A stretch of DNA of 64,000 nucleotides from Pseudomonas laurylsulfativorans. GTDB lineage: Bacteria > Pseudomonadota > Gammaproteobacteria > Pseudomonadales > Pseudomonadaceae. The notes beneath the pieces were generated by a model that ran no database searches, had not been told where the DNA came from, and was given only the letters and a program-made list of their open reading frames with translations. How positions within the stretch are numbered: position 1 is the first letter of the stretch; every line of letters starts with the position of its first letter. The position numbers and the translations under genes were made by a program. Shown here piece after piece: positions 9,273-17,406 of the stretch. The DNA lies in NCBI RefSeq assembly GCF_002906155.1, contig NZ_MUJK01000009.1:155354-219353 (forward strand), given 5' to 3'.

Positions 9273-9289
9273 TGCGACATGTTGTCGCA
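9273..9289. promoter_or_regulatory. Perfect 17-bp palindrome, candidate operator
   Basis: TGCGACA-TGT-TGTCGCA is a perfect inverted repeat in the 231-bp gap between the PanZ-like gene and the divergent transporter gene, about 100 bp before the transporter start. The size and symmetry fit a dimeric repressor or activator site. I cannot assign the regulator. Confidence 0.45.
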
Positions 9290-9388
9290 CGGCGAGGTGC
9301 TCCACCGAAAAAACGGTCATGTCTGCGTGCATAGAGGCCGGGAGTGAACCGTGGCTGGCGAACCATACTAATAATTGGGGGATACACA

Positions 9389-11053
9389 ATGACCACGAGC
9401 ATCACGGCGGACGGCTTGAGTGCCGACCAGCCTGCGTTCCTGTCCAAGGAGCGGATCATCGCCAAGCCCGGTTTCAACCGTTGGCTGGTGCCACCGGCCG
9501 CCTTGGCCATCCATCTTTGCATCGGCATGGCCTATGGCTTTTCGGTGTTCTGGTTGCCACTGTCCAAGGCGCTGGGCATCACTGCTCCGGTGGCCTGCGC
9601 GCCAGACATGGGTTTTATCGCTCAGGTCTTTTCGTCCCAGTGTGACTGGCCAATATCGATGCTCGGCTGGATCTACACCCTGTTCTTCATTTTCCTGGGT
9701 TGCTCGGCGGCCATCTGGGGTGGCTGGCTGGAACATGCCGGACCGCGCAAGGCCGGTGTTGTATCGGCCCTGTGCTGGTGCGGTGGTCTGCTGATTTCGG
9801 CGCTGGGTGTGTATACCCACCAGATCTGGCTGATGTGGATCGGCTCCGGGGTCATTGGCGGTATCGGCCTGGGCCTGGGTTACATTTCGCCGGTGTCGAC
9901 CCTGATCAAGTGGTTCCCGGACAAACGCGGCATGGCCACCGGCATGGCGATCATGGGCTTCGGCGGCGGCGCGATGGTCGGCGCTCCATTGGCGGCGGCG
10001 TTGATGGGGCATTTCGCTTCGCCAACCAGCGTCGGCGTGTGGCAGAGCTTCCTGGTGATGGCCGCGATCTACTTCGTGTTCATGATCGGTGGAGCGCTGT
10101 CCTATCGCGTGCCACCAACCGGCTGGAAGCCTGAGGGCTGGACCGCTCCGGCGAAAAAAGCCTCGAACGCCATGATCACCCATCGTCATGTTCACGTGAA
10201 TGTGGCCTGGAAAACCCCGCAGTTCCGCCTGGTCTGGTTGGTGCTGTGCCTGAACGTATCGGCTGGTATCGGCATCCTCGGCATGGCGTCGCCGCTGTTG
10301 CAGGAGGTGTTCGGTGGCAAGTTGCTGGGCAATGACCTGGCGTTCGGCCAACTCGATGTTTCGCAACTGGCTTCGATCGCCGCCATCGCTGCCGGGTTCA
10401 CCGGTTTGCTTAGCCTGTTCAACATCGGCGGGCGTTTCTTCTGGGCCTCGTTCTCGGACTACCTGGGTCGCAAAAACACTTACTTCGTGTTCTTCGCCCT
10501 GGGCTTTGCCCTGTACGGCTTGATTCCGAACCTCGGGCACCTGGGTAGTGTGGCGCTGTTCGTAGCAGCGTTCTGCATCATCCTGTCGATGTACGGCGGT
10601 GGTTTCGCGACGGTTCCGGCGTATCTGGCGGACCTGTTCGGTACGCAAATGGTCGGTGCGATCCACGGTCGTCTGCTGACGGCGTGGGCGGCTGCCGGCG
10701 TGCTCGGTCCGGTGCTGGTGAACTACCTGCGTGAATATCAGCTGAGCATTGGTGTCGAGCGTGCAGCGGCCTACGACATCACCCTGTACATCCTCGCCGG
10801 CCTGCTGGTGCTGGGCTTCCTGTGCAACCTGCTGGTGCGTCCGGTGGCGGACAAGTACTTCATGACCGACGCCGAACTGGCCGCCGAGCAGGCGCTGGGT
10901 CACGACAAAGGCGCTGATGCCAGCACGTCGCTGGAGTGGAAAGCAGCGCCCGGGACCAAGCCTCTGGCGATTGCTGCCTGGCTGGCGGTGGGTATTCCGT
11001 TGGCGTGGGGTGTCTGGGTGACTCTGCAGAAGACTGCGGTCCTCTTCCACTAA
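9389..11053 (+). CDS. MFS transporter, oxalate/formate antiporter (OFA) family
   Basis: This 554-residue inner-membrane protein has about 12-14 hydrophobic segments. Family blocks include ISPVSTLIKWFPDKRGMATG (the loop after helix 4), FGGGAMVGAPLA and NIGGRFFWASFSDYLGRKNT (the MFS signature between the halves). OFA members exchange small carboxylates; the substrate here cannot be read from sequence. The ATG at 9389 follows a GGGG ribosome site; the upstream in-frame GTG at 9344 has none. Cys residues around 70-85 (VACAPDMG, SSQCDWP) form a loop insertion between helices 1 and 2, common in this subgroup. It is followed by a REP pair and is probably monocistronic. Confidence 0.85.
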   Translation: MTTSITADGLSADQPAFLSKERIIAKPGFNRWLVPPAALAIHLCIGMAYGFSVFWLPLSKALGITAPVACAPDMGFIAQVFSSQCDWPISMLGWIYTLFFIFLGCSAAIWGGWLEHAGPRKAGVVSALCWCGGLLISALGVYTHQIWLMWIGSGVIGGIGLGLGYISPVSTLIKWFPDKRGMATGMAIMGFGGGAMVGAPLAAALMGHFASPTSVGVWQSFLVMAAIYFVFMIGGALSYRVPPTGWKPEGWTAPAKKASNAMITHRHVHVNVAWKTPQFRLVWLVLCLNVSAGIGILGMASPLLQEVFGGKLLGNDLAFGQLDVSQLASIAAIAAGFTGLLSLFNIGGRFFWASFSDYLGRKNTYFVFFALGFALYGLIPNLGHLGSVALFVAAFCIILSMYGGGFATVPAYLADLFGTQMVGAIHGRLLTAWAAAGVLGPVLVNYLREYQLSIGVERAAAYDITLYILAGLLVLGFLCNLLVRPVADKYFMTDAELAAEQALGHDKGADASTSLEWKAAPGTKPLAIAAWLAVGIPLAWGVWVTLQKTAVLFH

Positions 11054-11064
11054 TGCCAAACCTT

Positions 11065-11144
11065 TGTAGGAGCCGGCTTGCCGGCGATCGCCGCAACGCG
11101 GTGTGCCAGGTACGCCGCCATCGCTGGCAAGCCAGCTCCTACAT
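11065..11144. repeat. REP pair (REPIN-like), GGCTTGCC type
   Basis: Two inverted REP cores, TGTAGGAGCCGGCTTGCCGG and the complement of TGTAGGAGCTGGCTTGCCAG, are separated by about 30 bp. The pair lies just after the OFA transporter gene. Confidence 0.9.
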
Positions 11145-11206
11145 GTCATGACAGGTATAACTGCGGGGTTGATGAATTCACTCCGTCAGCGATATCACCT
11201 CCCGTG

Positions 11207-11235
11207 TTTCTGTTTGGCGCCCGCACGCCTATAAT
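11207..11235 (+). promoter_or_regulatory. Possible sigma-70 promoter of the hisBH genes
   Basis: A consensus -10 box TATAAT lies at 11230-11235, about 39 bp before hisB. The -35 position 17 bases upstream (TTTCTG) is a poor match, so the promoter may need help or may be weak. Confidence 0.45.
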
Positions 11236-11273
11236 GGCTGCCTTTTTCGCCCAATGATTTTGCGGAGCTGGTG

Positions 11274-11867
11274 ATGGCCGAACGTATGGCGTCTGTCGAG
11301 CGCGACACTCTGGAAACCCAGATCAAAGCCTCGATCAACCTTGATGGCACCGGAAAGGCCCGATTTGATATCGGTGTTCCTTTTCTTGAGCACATGCTGG
11401 ACCAGATCGCCCGTCACGGGCTGATCGACCTGGATATTGTCAGCAAGGGCGACCTGCATATCGATGACCACCACACCGTGGAAGACGTCGGTATCACCCT
11501 CGGCCAAGCGTTTGCCAAAGCCATCGGCGACAAAAAAGGCATCCGTCGCTACGGTCATGCTTACGTGCCGCTCGATGAAGCGCTGTCACGTGTGGTGATC
11601 GATTTCTCCGGCCGCCCAGGCCTGCAGATGCACGTGCCGTACACCCGCGCCACCGTCGGCGGCTTCGACGTTGACCTGTTCCAGGAATTCTTCCAGGGCT
11701 TCGTCAACCATGCATTGGTCAGCCTGCACATCGATAACCTGCGTGGCACCAACACCCACCACCAGATCGAAACCGTGTTCAAGGCCTTCGGTCGCGCCCT
11801 GCGCATGGCCGTCGAGCTCGATGACCGCATGGCCGGGCAAATGCCTTCGACCAAGGGCGTCCTGTAA
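11274..11867 (+). CDS. hisB: Imidazoleglycerol-phosphate dehydratase
   Basis: HisB dehydrates imidazoleglycerol phosphate to imidazoleacetol phosphate in histidine biosynthesis. The protein is the monofunctional 197-residue type, without the histidinol-phosphatase domain of E. coli HisB. Metal-binding motifs are present: DDHHTVEDVG, and NHALVSLHI with RGTNTHHQIE. I chose ATG at 11274 because GGAG lies seven bases before it; a GTG directly precedes it at 11271. Its stop codon shares one base with the hisH start (TAATG). Confidence 0.97.
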   Translation: MAERMASVERDTLETQIKASINLDGTGKARFDIGVPFLEHMLDQIARHGLIDLDIVSKGDLHIDDHHTVEDVGITLGQAFAKAIGDKKGIRRYGHAYVPLDEALSRVVIDFSGRPGLQMHVPYTRATVGGFDVDLFQEFFQGFVNHALVSLHIDNLRGTNTHHQIETVFKAFGRALRMAVELDDRMAGQMPSTKGVL

Positions 11868-12505
11868 TGCAGACAGTCGCGGTTATCGATTACGGCATGG
11901 GCAACCTGCACTCGGTGGCCAAGGCCCTCGAGTACGTGGGTGCCGGCAAGGTGCTGATCACCAGCGATGCCAACGTGATTCGCGAAGCCGACCGGGTGGT
12001 TTTCCCTGGCGTTGGCGCGATCCGCGATTGCATGGCCGAGATCCGTCGCCTCGGCTTTGACTCGCTGGTGCGTGAGGTCAGCCAGGATCGTCCGTTCCTT
12101 GGCATCTGCGTGGGCATGCAAGCCTTGCTCGACACCAGCGAAGAGAACGACGGCGTCGACTGCATCGGCCTGTTCCCGGGCGCGGTGAAGTTCTTCGGCA
12201 AGGATCTGGTCGAAGGCGGTGAGCACCTGAAAGTCCCGCACATGGGCTGGAACGAAGTGAAGCAGAAGGTCAGTCACCCGCTGTGGCACGACATTCCGGA
12301 CATGGCGCGCTTCTACTTCGTGCACAGCTACTACATCGCGGCCGCCAATGCGCGCCAGGTGGTGGGTGGCGGTCACTACGGTGTCGATTTTGCCGCGGCG
12401 CTGGCCGACGGCTCGCGTTTCGCCGTGCAGTTCCACCCGGAGAAAAGCCATACCCATGGCCTGCAGTTGCTGCAGAACTTCGCTGCGTGGGACGGTCGCT
12501 GGTAA
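11867..12505 (+). CDS. hisH: Imidazole glycerol phosphate synthase, glutaminase subunit
   Basis: This 212-residue class I glutamine amidotransferase supplies ammonia to HisF. The nucleophile Cys81 sits in FLGICVGMQAL, and the His-Glu pair lies in VQFHPEKSH near the C-terminus. The start overlaps the hisB stop (TAATG), so translation is coupled. HisH pairs with HisF, encoded about 1 kb downstream in the same cluster. Confidence 0.97.
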   Translation: MQTVAVIDYGMGNLHSVAKALEYVGAGKVLITSDANVIREADRVVFPGVGAIRDCMAEIRRLGFDSLVREVSQDRPFLGICVGMQALLDTSEENDGVDCIGLFPGAVKFFGKDLVEGGEHLKVPHMGWNEVKQKVSHPLWHDIPDMARFYFVHSYYIAAANARQVVGGGHYGVDFAAALADGSRFAVQFHPEKSHTHGLQLLQNFAAWDGRW

Positions 12506-12763
12506 ATGGCCGTCAAGAAGAAGCCGCCGATTCTGACCCTCACTCCCGAGCAGGAGAGCGAGGCCAATCGCAAGATCAAGCGCTTCATGGAAGACCGCTT
12601 CGAACTCGACCTCGGCTCGTTCGAGGCAGCGGAGATTCTTGAGCTGTTTACCCGTGAAATTGCTCCGCACTATTACAACAGGGCGATTTTCGATGTGCAG
12701 GCGCACCTCAAAGAGAGGTTCGAAAGCATCGAAAGCGACCTGTGGGCGCTCGAGAAAAACTGA
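12506..12763 (+). CDS. DUF2164 family protein
   Basis: This 85-residue soluble protein is rich in charged helical sequence (LTPEQESEANRKIKRFMEDR, then FEAAEILELFTREIAPHYYN). It matches the small DUF2164 family, whose function is unknown. The ATG follows the hisH stop with no gap, so it is co-transcribed and probably co-translated within the his cluster. It lies between hisH and hisA in this window, but no direct role in histidine synthesis can be read from it. Confidence 0.85.
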   Translation: MAVKKKPPILTLTPEQESEANRKIKRFMEDRFELDLGSFEAAEILELFTREIAPHYYNRAIFDVQAHLKERFESIESDLWALEKN

Positions 12764-12805
12764 TTTCCGAGCCAAGCTGAACATTCAAATTTGAAGGTTT
12801 GCCAG

Positions 12806-13543
12806 ATGCTGATTATTCCCGCTATCGATCTCAAAGACGGTGCCTGTGTTCGTCTGCGCCAGGGCCGCATGGAAGATTCCACGGTGTTCTCCGATGACCC
12901 GGTGAGCATGGCTGCCAAGTGGGTGGAGGGCGGTTGCCGTCGTCTGCATCTGGTCGACCTGAACGGCGCCTTCGAAGGCCAGCCGGTCAATGGCGAAGTG
13001 GTCACGGCCATCGCCAAGCGCTACCCGAACCTGCCGATCCAGATCGGCGGCGGTATCCGTTCGCTGGAAACCATCGAGCACTACGTGAAAGCGGGCGTGA
13101 GCTACGTGATCATCGGCACCAAGGCCGTGAAAGATCCGGCGTTCGTCGCCGAAGCCTGCCGCGCGTTCCCGGGCAAGGTGATTGTCGGCCTGGACGCCAA
13201 GGACGGTTTCGTTGCTACCGACGGCTGGGCTGAAATCAGCACCATCCAGGTGATCGACCTGGCCAAGCAGTTCGAAGCCGACGGTGTGTCCGCGATCGTT
13301 TATACCGACATCGCCAAAGACGGCATGATGCAGGGCTGCAACGTGCCGTTTACCGCGGCACTGGCGGCGGCAACAAAGATCCCTGTGATCGCTTCCGGCG
13401 GCATCCACAACCTGGGTGACATCAAGACCCTGCTCGACGCCAAGGCGCCAGGCATCATCGGCGCAATCACCGGCCGGGCTATCTATGAAGGCACTCTCGA
13501 CGTCGCCGAAGCGCAAGCTTTCTGCGATTCGTACAAAGGCTGA
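12806..13543 (+). CDS. hisA: ProFAR isomerase HisA
   Basis: HisA is a TIM-barrel isomerase that converts ProFAR to PRFAR, the substrate of HisFH. The 245 residues begin MLIIPAIDLKDG (catalytic Asp8) and carry the two barrel phosphate loops IQIGGGIRS and VIASGGIHNLGD, plus IVYTDIAKDG. The ATG at 12806 fits the family start; an in-frame TTG at 12791 is rejected because the AAGG ribosome site lies after it. It is nine bases from hisF. Confidence 0.97.
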   Translation: MLIIPAIDLKDGACVRLRQGRMEDSTVFSDDPVSMAAKWVEGGCRRLHLVDLNGAFEGQPVNGEVVTAIAKRYPNLPIQIGGGIRSLETIEHYVKAGVSYVIIGTKAVKDPAFVAEACRAFPGKVIVGLDAKDGFVATDGWAEISTIQVIDLAKQFEADGVSAIVYTDIAKDGMMQGCNVPFTAALAAATKIPVIASGGIHNLGDIKTLLDAKAPGIIGAITGRAIYEGTLDVAEAQAFCDSYKG

Positions 13544-13552
13544 GGACTGATC

Positions 13553-14323
13553 ATGGCGCTGGCCAAACGCATCATCCCTTGCCTGGACGTGGACAACGGC
13601 CGGGTGGTCAAGGGTGTGAAATTCGAAAACATCCGCGACGCCGGTGACCCGGTGGAAATCGCTCGCCGCTACGACGAGCAGGGCGCCGACGAGATTACTT
13701 TTCTCGACATCACCGCCAGCGTCGACGGTCGCGACACCACACTGCACACCGTCGAGCGCATGGCCAGCCAGGTGTTCATCCCGCTGACCGTCGGCGGTGG
13801 CGTGCGCACCGTGCAGGACATCCGCAACCTGCTCAACGCCGGTGCGGACAAGGTTTCGATCAACACTGCCGCGGTGTTCAACCCGGAATTTGTCGGCGAA
13901 GCCGCGCAGCATTTCGGTTCGCAGTGCATCGTCGTCGCCATCGACGCGAAGAAGGTTTCCGGGCCGGGCGAAACTCCGCGCTGGGAGATCTTCACCCACG
14001 GCGGGCGTAAGCCAACCGGCCTCGACGCCGTTGAGTGGGCGAAGAAAATGGAAGGCCTGGGTGCCGGTGAAATCCTGCTGACCAGCATGGACCAGGACGG
14101 CATGAAAAACGGCTTCGACCTGGGCGTCACCCGTGCCATCAGCGATGCGCTGGGCATCCCGGTGATCGCCTCCGGCGGTGTCGGCAACCTGCAGCACCTG
14201 GCGGACGGCATTATCGAAGGCCACGCCAGTGCGGTTTTGGCGGCGAGTATTTTCCATTTCGGCGAATACACGGTGCAGGAAGCCAAGGCGTACATGGCCC
14301 ATCGTGGAATTGTGATGCGCTAA
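13553..14323 (+). CDS. hisF: Imidazole glycerol phosphate synthase, cyclase subunit
   Basis: HisF uses ammonia from HisH to cyclise PRFAR into imidazoleglycerol phosphate and AICAR. The 256 residues form a (beta/alpha)8 barrel with LAKRIIPCLDVDNGRVVKG at the N-terminus (catalytic Asp12), the loop LTVGGGVRTVQD, the second catalytic Asp in LLTSMDQDGMKNGFD, and IASGGVGNLQH. A GAGGA ribosome site overlaps the end of hisA. It is the last his gene in this cluster. Confidence 0.97.
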   Translation: MALAKRIIPCLDVDNGRVVKGVKFENIRDAGDPVEIARRYDEQGADEITFLDITASVDGRDTTLHTVERMASQVFIPLTVGGGVRTVQDIRNLLNAGADKVSINTAAVFNPEFVGEAAQHFGSQCIVVAIDAKKVSGPGETPRWEIFTHGGRKPTGLDAVEWAKKMEGLGAGEILLTSMDQDGMKNGFDLGVTRAISDALGIPVIASGGVGNLQHLADGIIEGHASAVLAASIFHFGEYTVQEAKAYMAHRGIVMR

Positions 14324-14349
14324 ACAAACCAATGCAGGCCAGTGGACAT

Positions 14350-14384
14350 CATGGCGTGCCCAAGGCACTCTTGGGTACGCCATG
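14350..14384. terminator. Strong hairpin after hisF (no T-run)
   Basis: CATGGCGTGCCCAAG and CTTGGGTACGCCATG pair over 15 bases with one mismatch around a five-base loop. It lies 27 bases after hisF. No T-run follows, so it may be an RNA-stabilising stem, a Rho-assisted end or an operator rather than a classical terminator. Confidence 0.5.
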
Positions 14385-14401
14385 GATTTCGGTAGCCAGA
14401 C

Positions 14402-15157
14402 ATGCTTAAACGCTTTCTTCTCGTCCTTGCCAGCGCGTCTCTGTTGTTGATCAACGGAGCAAACGCTAAAGACAGCCCCGATACCGACCTGGTGTTGCTG
14501 ACGGAAAACTTCCCGCCGTACAACATGGCGAAGAACGGCAAGAACTTCGCTCAGGACGAGAACATCAATGGCATCGCCACCGACATCGTTCGCGAGATAT
14601 TCAAGCGCGCCGACATTACCTACAGCCTGACGCTGCGTTTCCCTTGGGAGCGGATCTACAAACTCACCCTGGAAAAACCCGGTTATGGCGTATTCGTCAT
14701 GGCGCGGTTGCCCGATCGCGAGAAGCTGTTCAAATGGGTCGGCCCAATTGGCCCGGACGACTGGATCATGCTGGCCAAGGCTGACAGCAAGATCACCCTC
14801 GAAACCTTGAATGATGCGCGCAAATACAAGATCGGCGCCTACAAAGGCGATGCGATTGCCGAGACGCTGTCCAAGCAAGGTCTCAACCCGATCGTCGTGC
14901 TGCGTGATCAGGACAACGCCAGAAAACTGGTCAACGGCCAGATCGACCTGTGGGCCACCGGTGACCCGGCCGGGCGCTATCTGGCGCGTCAGGAAGGGGT
15001 CAACGGGTTGAAAACCGTACTGCGCTTCAACAGTGCCGAACTGTACCTGGCGCTGAACAGGGACGTGCCGGACGAGACGGTAGCCAAGCTCCAGGTGGCG
15101 CTGGATCAGATGCGCAAAGAGGGGCGGGTGGACGAGATCATGGCGCAGTATCTCTAA
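14402..15157 (+). CDS. Periplasmic solute-binding protein (amino-acid ABC type, SBP family 3)
   Basis: This 251-residue protein has a signal peptide (LKRFLLVLASASLLLINGAN, cleavage after NGANA) and a type II periplasmic binding fold: DLVLLTENFPPYNM, GIATDIVREIFKRADI, KYKIGAYKGDAIAETL. Such proteins bind polar amino acids or related solutes. No permease or ATPase genes follow, so it is an orphan; several Pseudomonas proteins of this kind are encoded alone. The ligand cannot be predicted. It begins 78 bp after hisF, with a hairpin between them. Confidence 0.8.
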   Translation: MLKRFLLVLASASLLLINGANAKDSPDTDLVLLTENFPPYNMAKNGKNFAQDENINGIATDIVREIFKRADITYSLTLRFPWERIYKLTLEKPGYGVFVMARLPDREKLFKWVGPIGPDDWIMLAKADSKITLETLNDARKYKIGAYKGDAIAETLSKQGLNPIVVLRDQDNARKLVNGQIDLWATGDPAGRYLARQEGVNGLKTVLRFNSAELYLALNRDVPDETVAKLQVALDQMRKEGRVDEIMAQYL

Positions 15158-15170
15158 CTGCACACCCCCC

Positions 15171-15254
15171 TGTATGAGCTGGCTTGCCAGCGATGGCGGC
15201 CGCAAAGGCAGTGCAGTATTCAAGACCGCTTCGCCGGCAAGCCGGCTCCTACAG
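15171..15254. repeat. REP pair, GGCTTGCC type
   Basis: TGTATGAGCTGGCTTGCCAG and the complement of TGTAGGAGCCGGCTTGCCGG face each other across about 30 bp, between two convergent genes. Confidence 0.9.
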
Positions 15255-15274
15255 TGATTTGGTCAGTAACAGAC

Positions 15275-16051
15275 TTAGCGGTACACCCCATCCTTCCCAT
15301 GCGCAGCCGTCGCCCGGTTACTGCGCACACTGATCATCTGCTTGATATCGATCCACTCGATCCCCTGAGCCTTGAGCCTGGGCAATTCGCGCTCCAGCAC
15401 CGCCAGGGTCTGCGGATACGGATGTCCGATCATCACCGCCGAACCCTGCTGATGCGCGAGACTGATCGCGGTCTGCAACTGGGTCAGGATCGCTGCTTCA
15501 GTGCGTTCATCGTCCAGGAACACATCCCGCGAGACGCTCGCCAGACCGATCCTCTGTGCCTCGGCTGCCGCGACAGTCTGCGCACTGGTGCGGCTATCGA
15601 CGAAGAACTTGTGCCGACGCTGCAGCTCGGCCATCAGCCAGGCCATGGCCGGTCGCTGAGCAGTCATGCGGCTGCCCATGTGGTTGTTGATGCCGCTGGT
15701 GTACGGGACCATTTTGAACGCAGCGTTCAGGCGCTTTTCCAGCTCATCGATGGGCAGTTCGGGATGCCAGGCGAACGGTCCGGTGGCCGGGTCCATGGGC
15801 ATGTGCAGGATGATGATTTTGCCGGCGCGATGGGCTTCACGGGCGAATTCGGTGGCGTGGGGCGTGTCGGGCATGATCGCCGTGGTCACAGGGCCGGGCA
15901 GGGCCAGCACCCGGCGATCCCGGGGCAGGTTCTGCCCCAGGTCATCGATGATCAGGCTCAGGTAGGCTTTGTGGGGCGTCGATCCGGCGGGCTCTGCGTG
16001 AGCAACACCCGCCAGACAACACAACAGACCGATCAGCAACCGCAGAAACAT
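15275..16051 (-). CDS. Divergent polysaccharide deacetylase family protein
   Basis: This 258-residue exported protein has a signal peptide (FLRLLIGLLCCLAGVAHA). It belongs to the divergent polysaccharide deacetylase family (DUF610/YibQ type): LSLIIDDLGQNLPRD near the N-terminus, IILHMPMDP, GINNHMGSRMT and AVMIGHPYPQTL. Conserved Asp and His residues in these blocks match the deacetylase metal site, but activity is unproven for this family. It starts one base after the ctpA stop, so it belongs to the gpmI-envC-ctpA group and is likely involved in the cell envelope. Confidence 0.88.
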   Translation of the reverse strand: MFLRLLIGLLCCLAGVAHAEPAGSTPHKAYLSLIIDDLGQNLPRDRRVLALPGPVTTAIMPDTPHATEFAREAHRAGKIIILHMPMDPATGPFAWHPELPIDELEKRLNAAFKMVPYTSGINNHMGSRMTAQRPAMAWLMAELQRRHKFFVDSRTSAQTVAAAEAQRIGLASVSRDVFLDDERTEAAILTQLQTAISLAHQQGSAVMIGHPYPQTLAVLERELPRLKAQGIEWIDIKQMISVRSNRATAAHGKDGVYR

Positions 16052-16052
16052 C

Positions 16053-17372
16053 TCAACGGCCGGACGTGATGCTCAGCCCTTTGAGCAGGCTCAGGGCCTG
16101 GGCCAGTTGGTAATCATCGTCCTGAGGCATCGGCTTGGCTTTGCTGCTGGAGCCGGTCGGTTTGTCGGCACCGCCGTTGCCATTGCCCAGGTGCCCCTGC
16201 AAGTCAGCTTCCTTGAAGTAGTCGTTGTCTTGCTCGCTGGTGATCTTGGCCTTGCGCACTTCAATGTCCGGGACGATGCCCTGGGCCTGGATTGAGCGGC
16301 CGTTCGGCGTGTAATACAGCGCCGTGGTGATCTTCAAGGCGCGGTCATTGTTCAGCGGCAGCACGGTTTGCACCGAACCTTTACCGAAACTGGTGGTGCC
16401 CATCAGCACGGCGCGTTTCTGGTCCTGCAGGGCGCCGGCGACAATTTCCGAAGCCGAGGCGCTGCCGCCGTTGATCAGCACGACCATTGGCACGGCTTCG
16501 CTTTCGTCCTTGCCGGTGGCAGAGAAGCGCAGCTCGGAGTTGGCGATGCGACCCTTGGTGTAAACGATCAGGCCCTTGGTGATGAAGTGGTCGACCACTT
16601 CCACCGCCGCCTGCAACACGCCACCCGGGTTGTTGCGCAGGTCGAGAATGATGCCCTTGAGCTTCTTGCCGTTGTCCTTGCGCAGCTTGGCCAGGGCCTT
16701 GGAGACTTCTTCGCCGGTCTTGACCTGGAACTGGGTGATGCGGATGTAGCCGTAGCCCGATTCCAGCAACTGGCTCTTCACGCTCTTCACTTGAATGACG
16801 GCGCGGGCCAGCGTCACGTCGAACGGCGTGCCGCCATCGCGTACCAGGGTCAGGGTGATTTTTTCGCCGATCTTGCCACGCATCTTGTCCACGGCTTCGG
16901 TCATGCTCTGGCCGCGGGTGGGCTGGCCGTTGATCTTGACGATGAAGTCGCCGGCCTGAATGCCAGCCTTGGAGGCCGGAGTGTCATCGATCGGTGACAC
17001 CACTTTGATGAAGCCGTCTTCGGCTCCGACTTCTATGCCCAGGCCACCGAATTCACCGCTGGTGCTTTCCTGCAACTCGGCGAAATCCTCAGGGCCGAGG
17101 TAGGCCGAATGCGGGTCGAGGTTGCTGAGCATGCCCTTGATGGCATTTTCCAGCAGGGTCTTGTCGTCCACCGGTTCGACATAAGCGGCTTTGATCCGGT
17201 CCATCACCTCGGCAAAGGTGCGCAACTCATCCAGCGGCAGTGGCGCCTTGGTGGTCGCAGCAGTGCCCGCAGGCGCAACCGCCGGGGCTGGTTGAGCGGC
17301 AAACGCCAGAGGCGCGCCGATCACCAGGGCGATCGTCAGGGCCAGCGAGGTAAGGCGGGACAAATGCAGCAT
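16053..17372 (-). CDS. ctpA: C-terminal processing protease CtpA (S41 family)
   Basis: This 439-residue periplasmic serine protease has a signal peptide, a PDZ domain (about 105-185, with SGEFGGLGIEV and AGIQAGDFIVKINGQ) and the S41 catalytic domain. The predicted Ser-Lys dyad is Ser306 (NGGSASASEIVAG) and Lys331 (TSFGKGSVQ). In P. aeruginosa, CtpA with its partner LbcA degrades peptidoglycan cross-link hydrolases. Downstream of envC and one base from the deacetylase gene, it fits an envelope-maintenance operon. The C-terminal tail (about 395-425) is low-complexity. Confidence 0.93.
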   Translation of the reverse strand: MLHLSRLTSLALTIALVIGAPLAFAAQPAPAVAPAGTAATTKAPLPLDELRTFAEVMDRIKAAYVEPVDDKTLLENAIKGMLSNLDPHSAYLGPEDFAELQESTSGEFGGLGIEVGAEDGFIKVVSPIDDTPASKAGIQAGDFIVKINGQPTRGQSMTEAVDKMRGKIGEKITLTLVRDGGTPFDVTLARAVIQVKSVKSQLLESGYGYIRITQFQVKTGEEVSKALAKLRKDNGKKLKGIILDLRNNPGGVLQAAVEVVDHFITKGLIVYTKGRIANSELRFSATGKDESEAVPMVVLINGGSASASEIVAGALQDQKRAVLMGTTSFGKGSVQTVLPLNNDRALKITTALYYTPNGRSIQAQGIVPDIEVRKAKITSEQDNDYFKEADLQGHLGNGNGGADKPTGSSSKAKPMPQDDDYQLAQALSLLKGLSITSGR

Positions 17373-17406
17373 GTCGAACGAACTCCTAATGTAGGTAACT
17401 CAACGC

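Noticed and set aside
9368..11149. Minus-strand open frame (593 codons) opposite the OFA transporter
   Set aside because: Low-complexity Arg/Gln/His-rich translation, antisense to a clear membrane protein gene.
12785..15223. Long minus-strand open frame (812 codons) across hisA, hisF and the binding-protein gene
   Set aside because: It is antisense to three well-supported genes. Long antisense frames are common in high-GC coding DNA, and the product shows no recognisable family.
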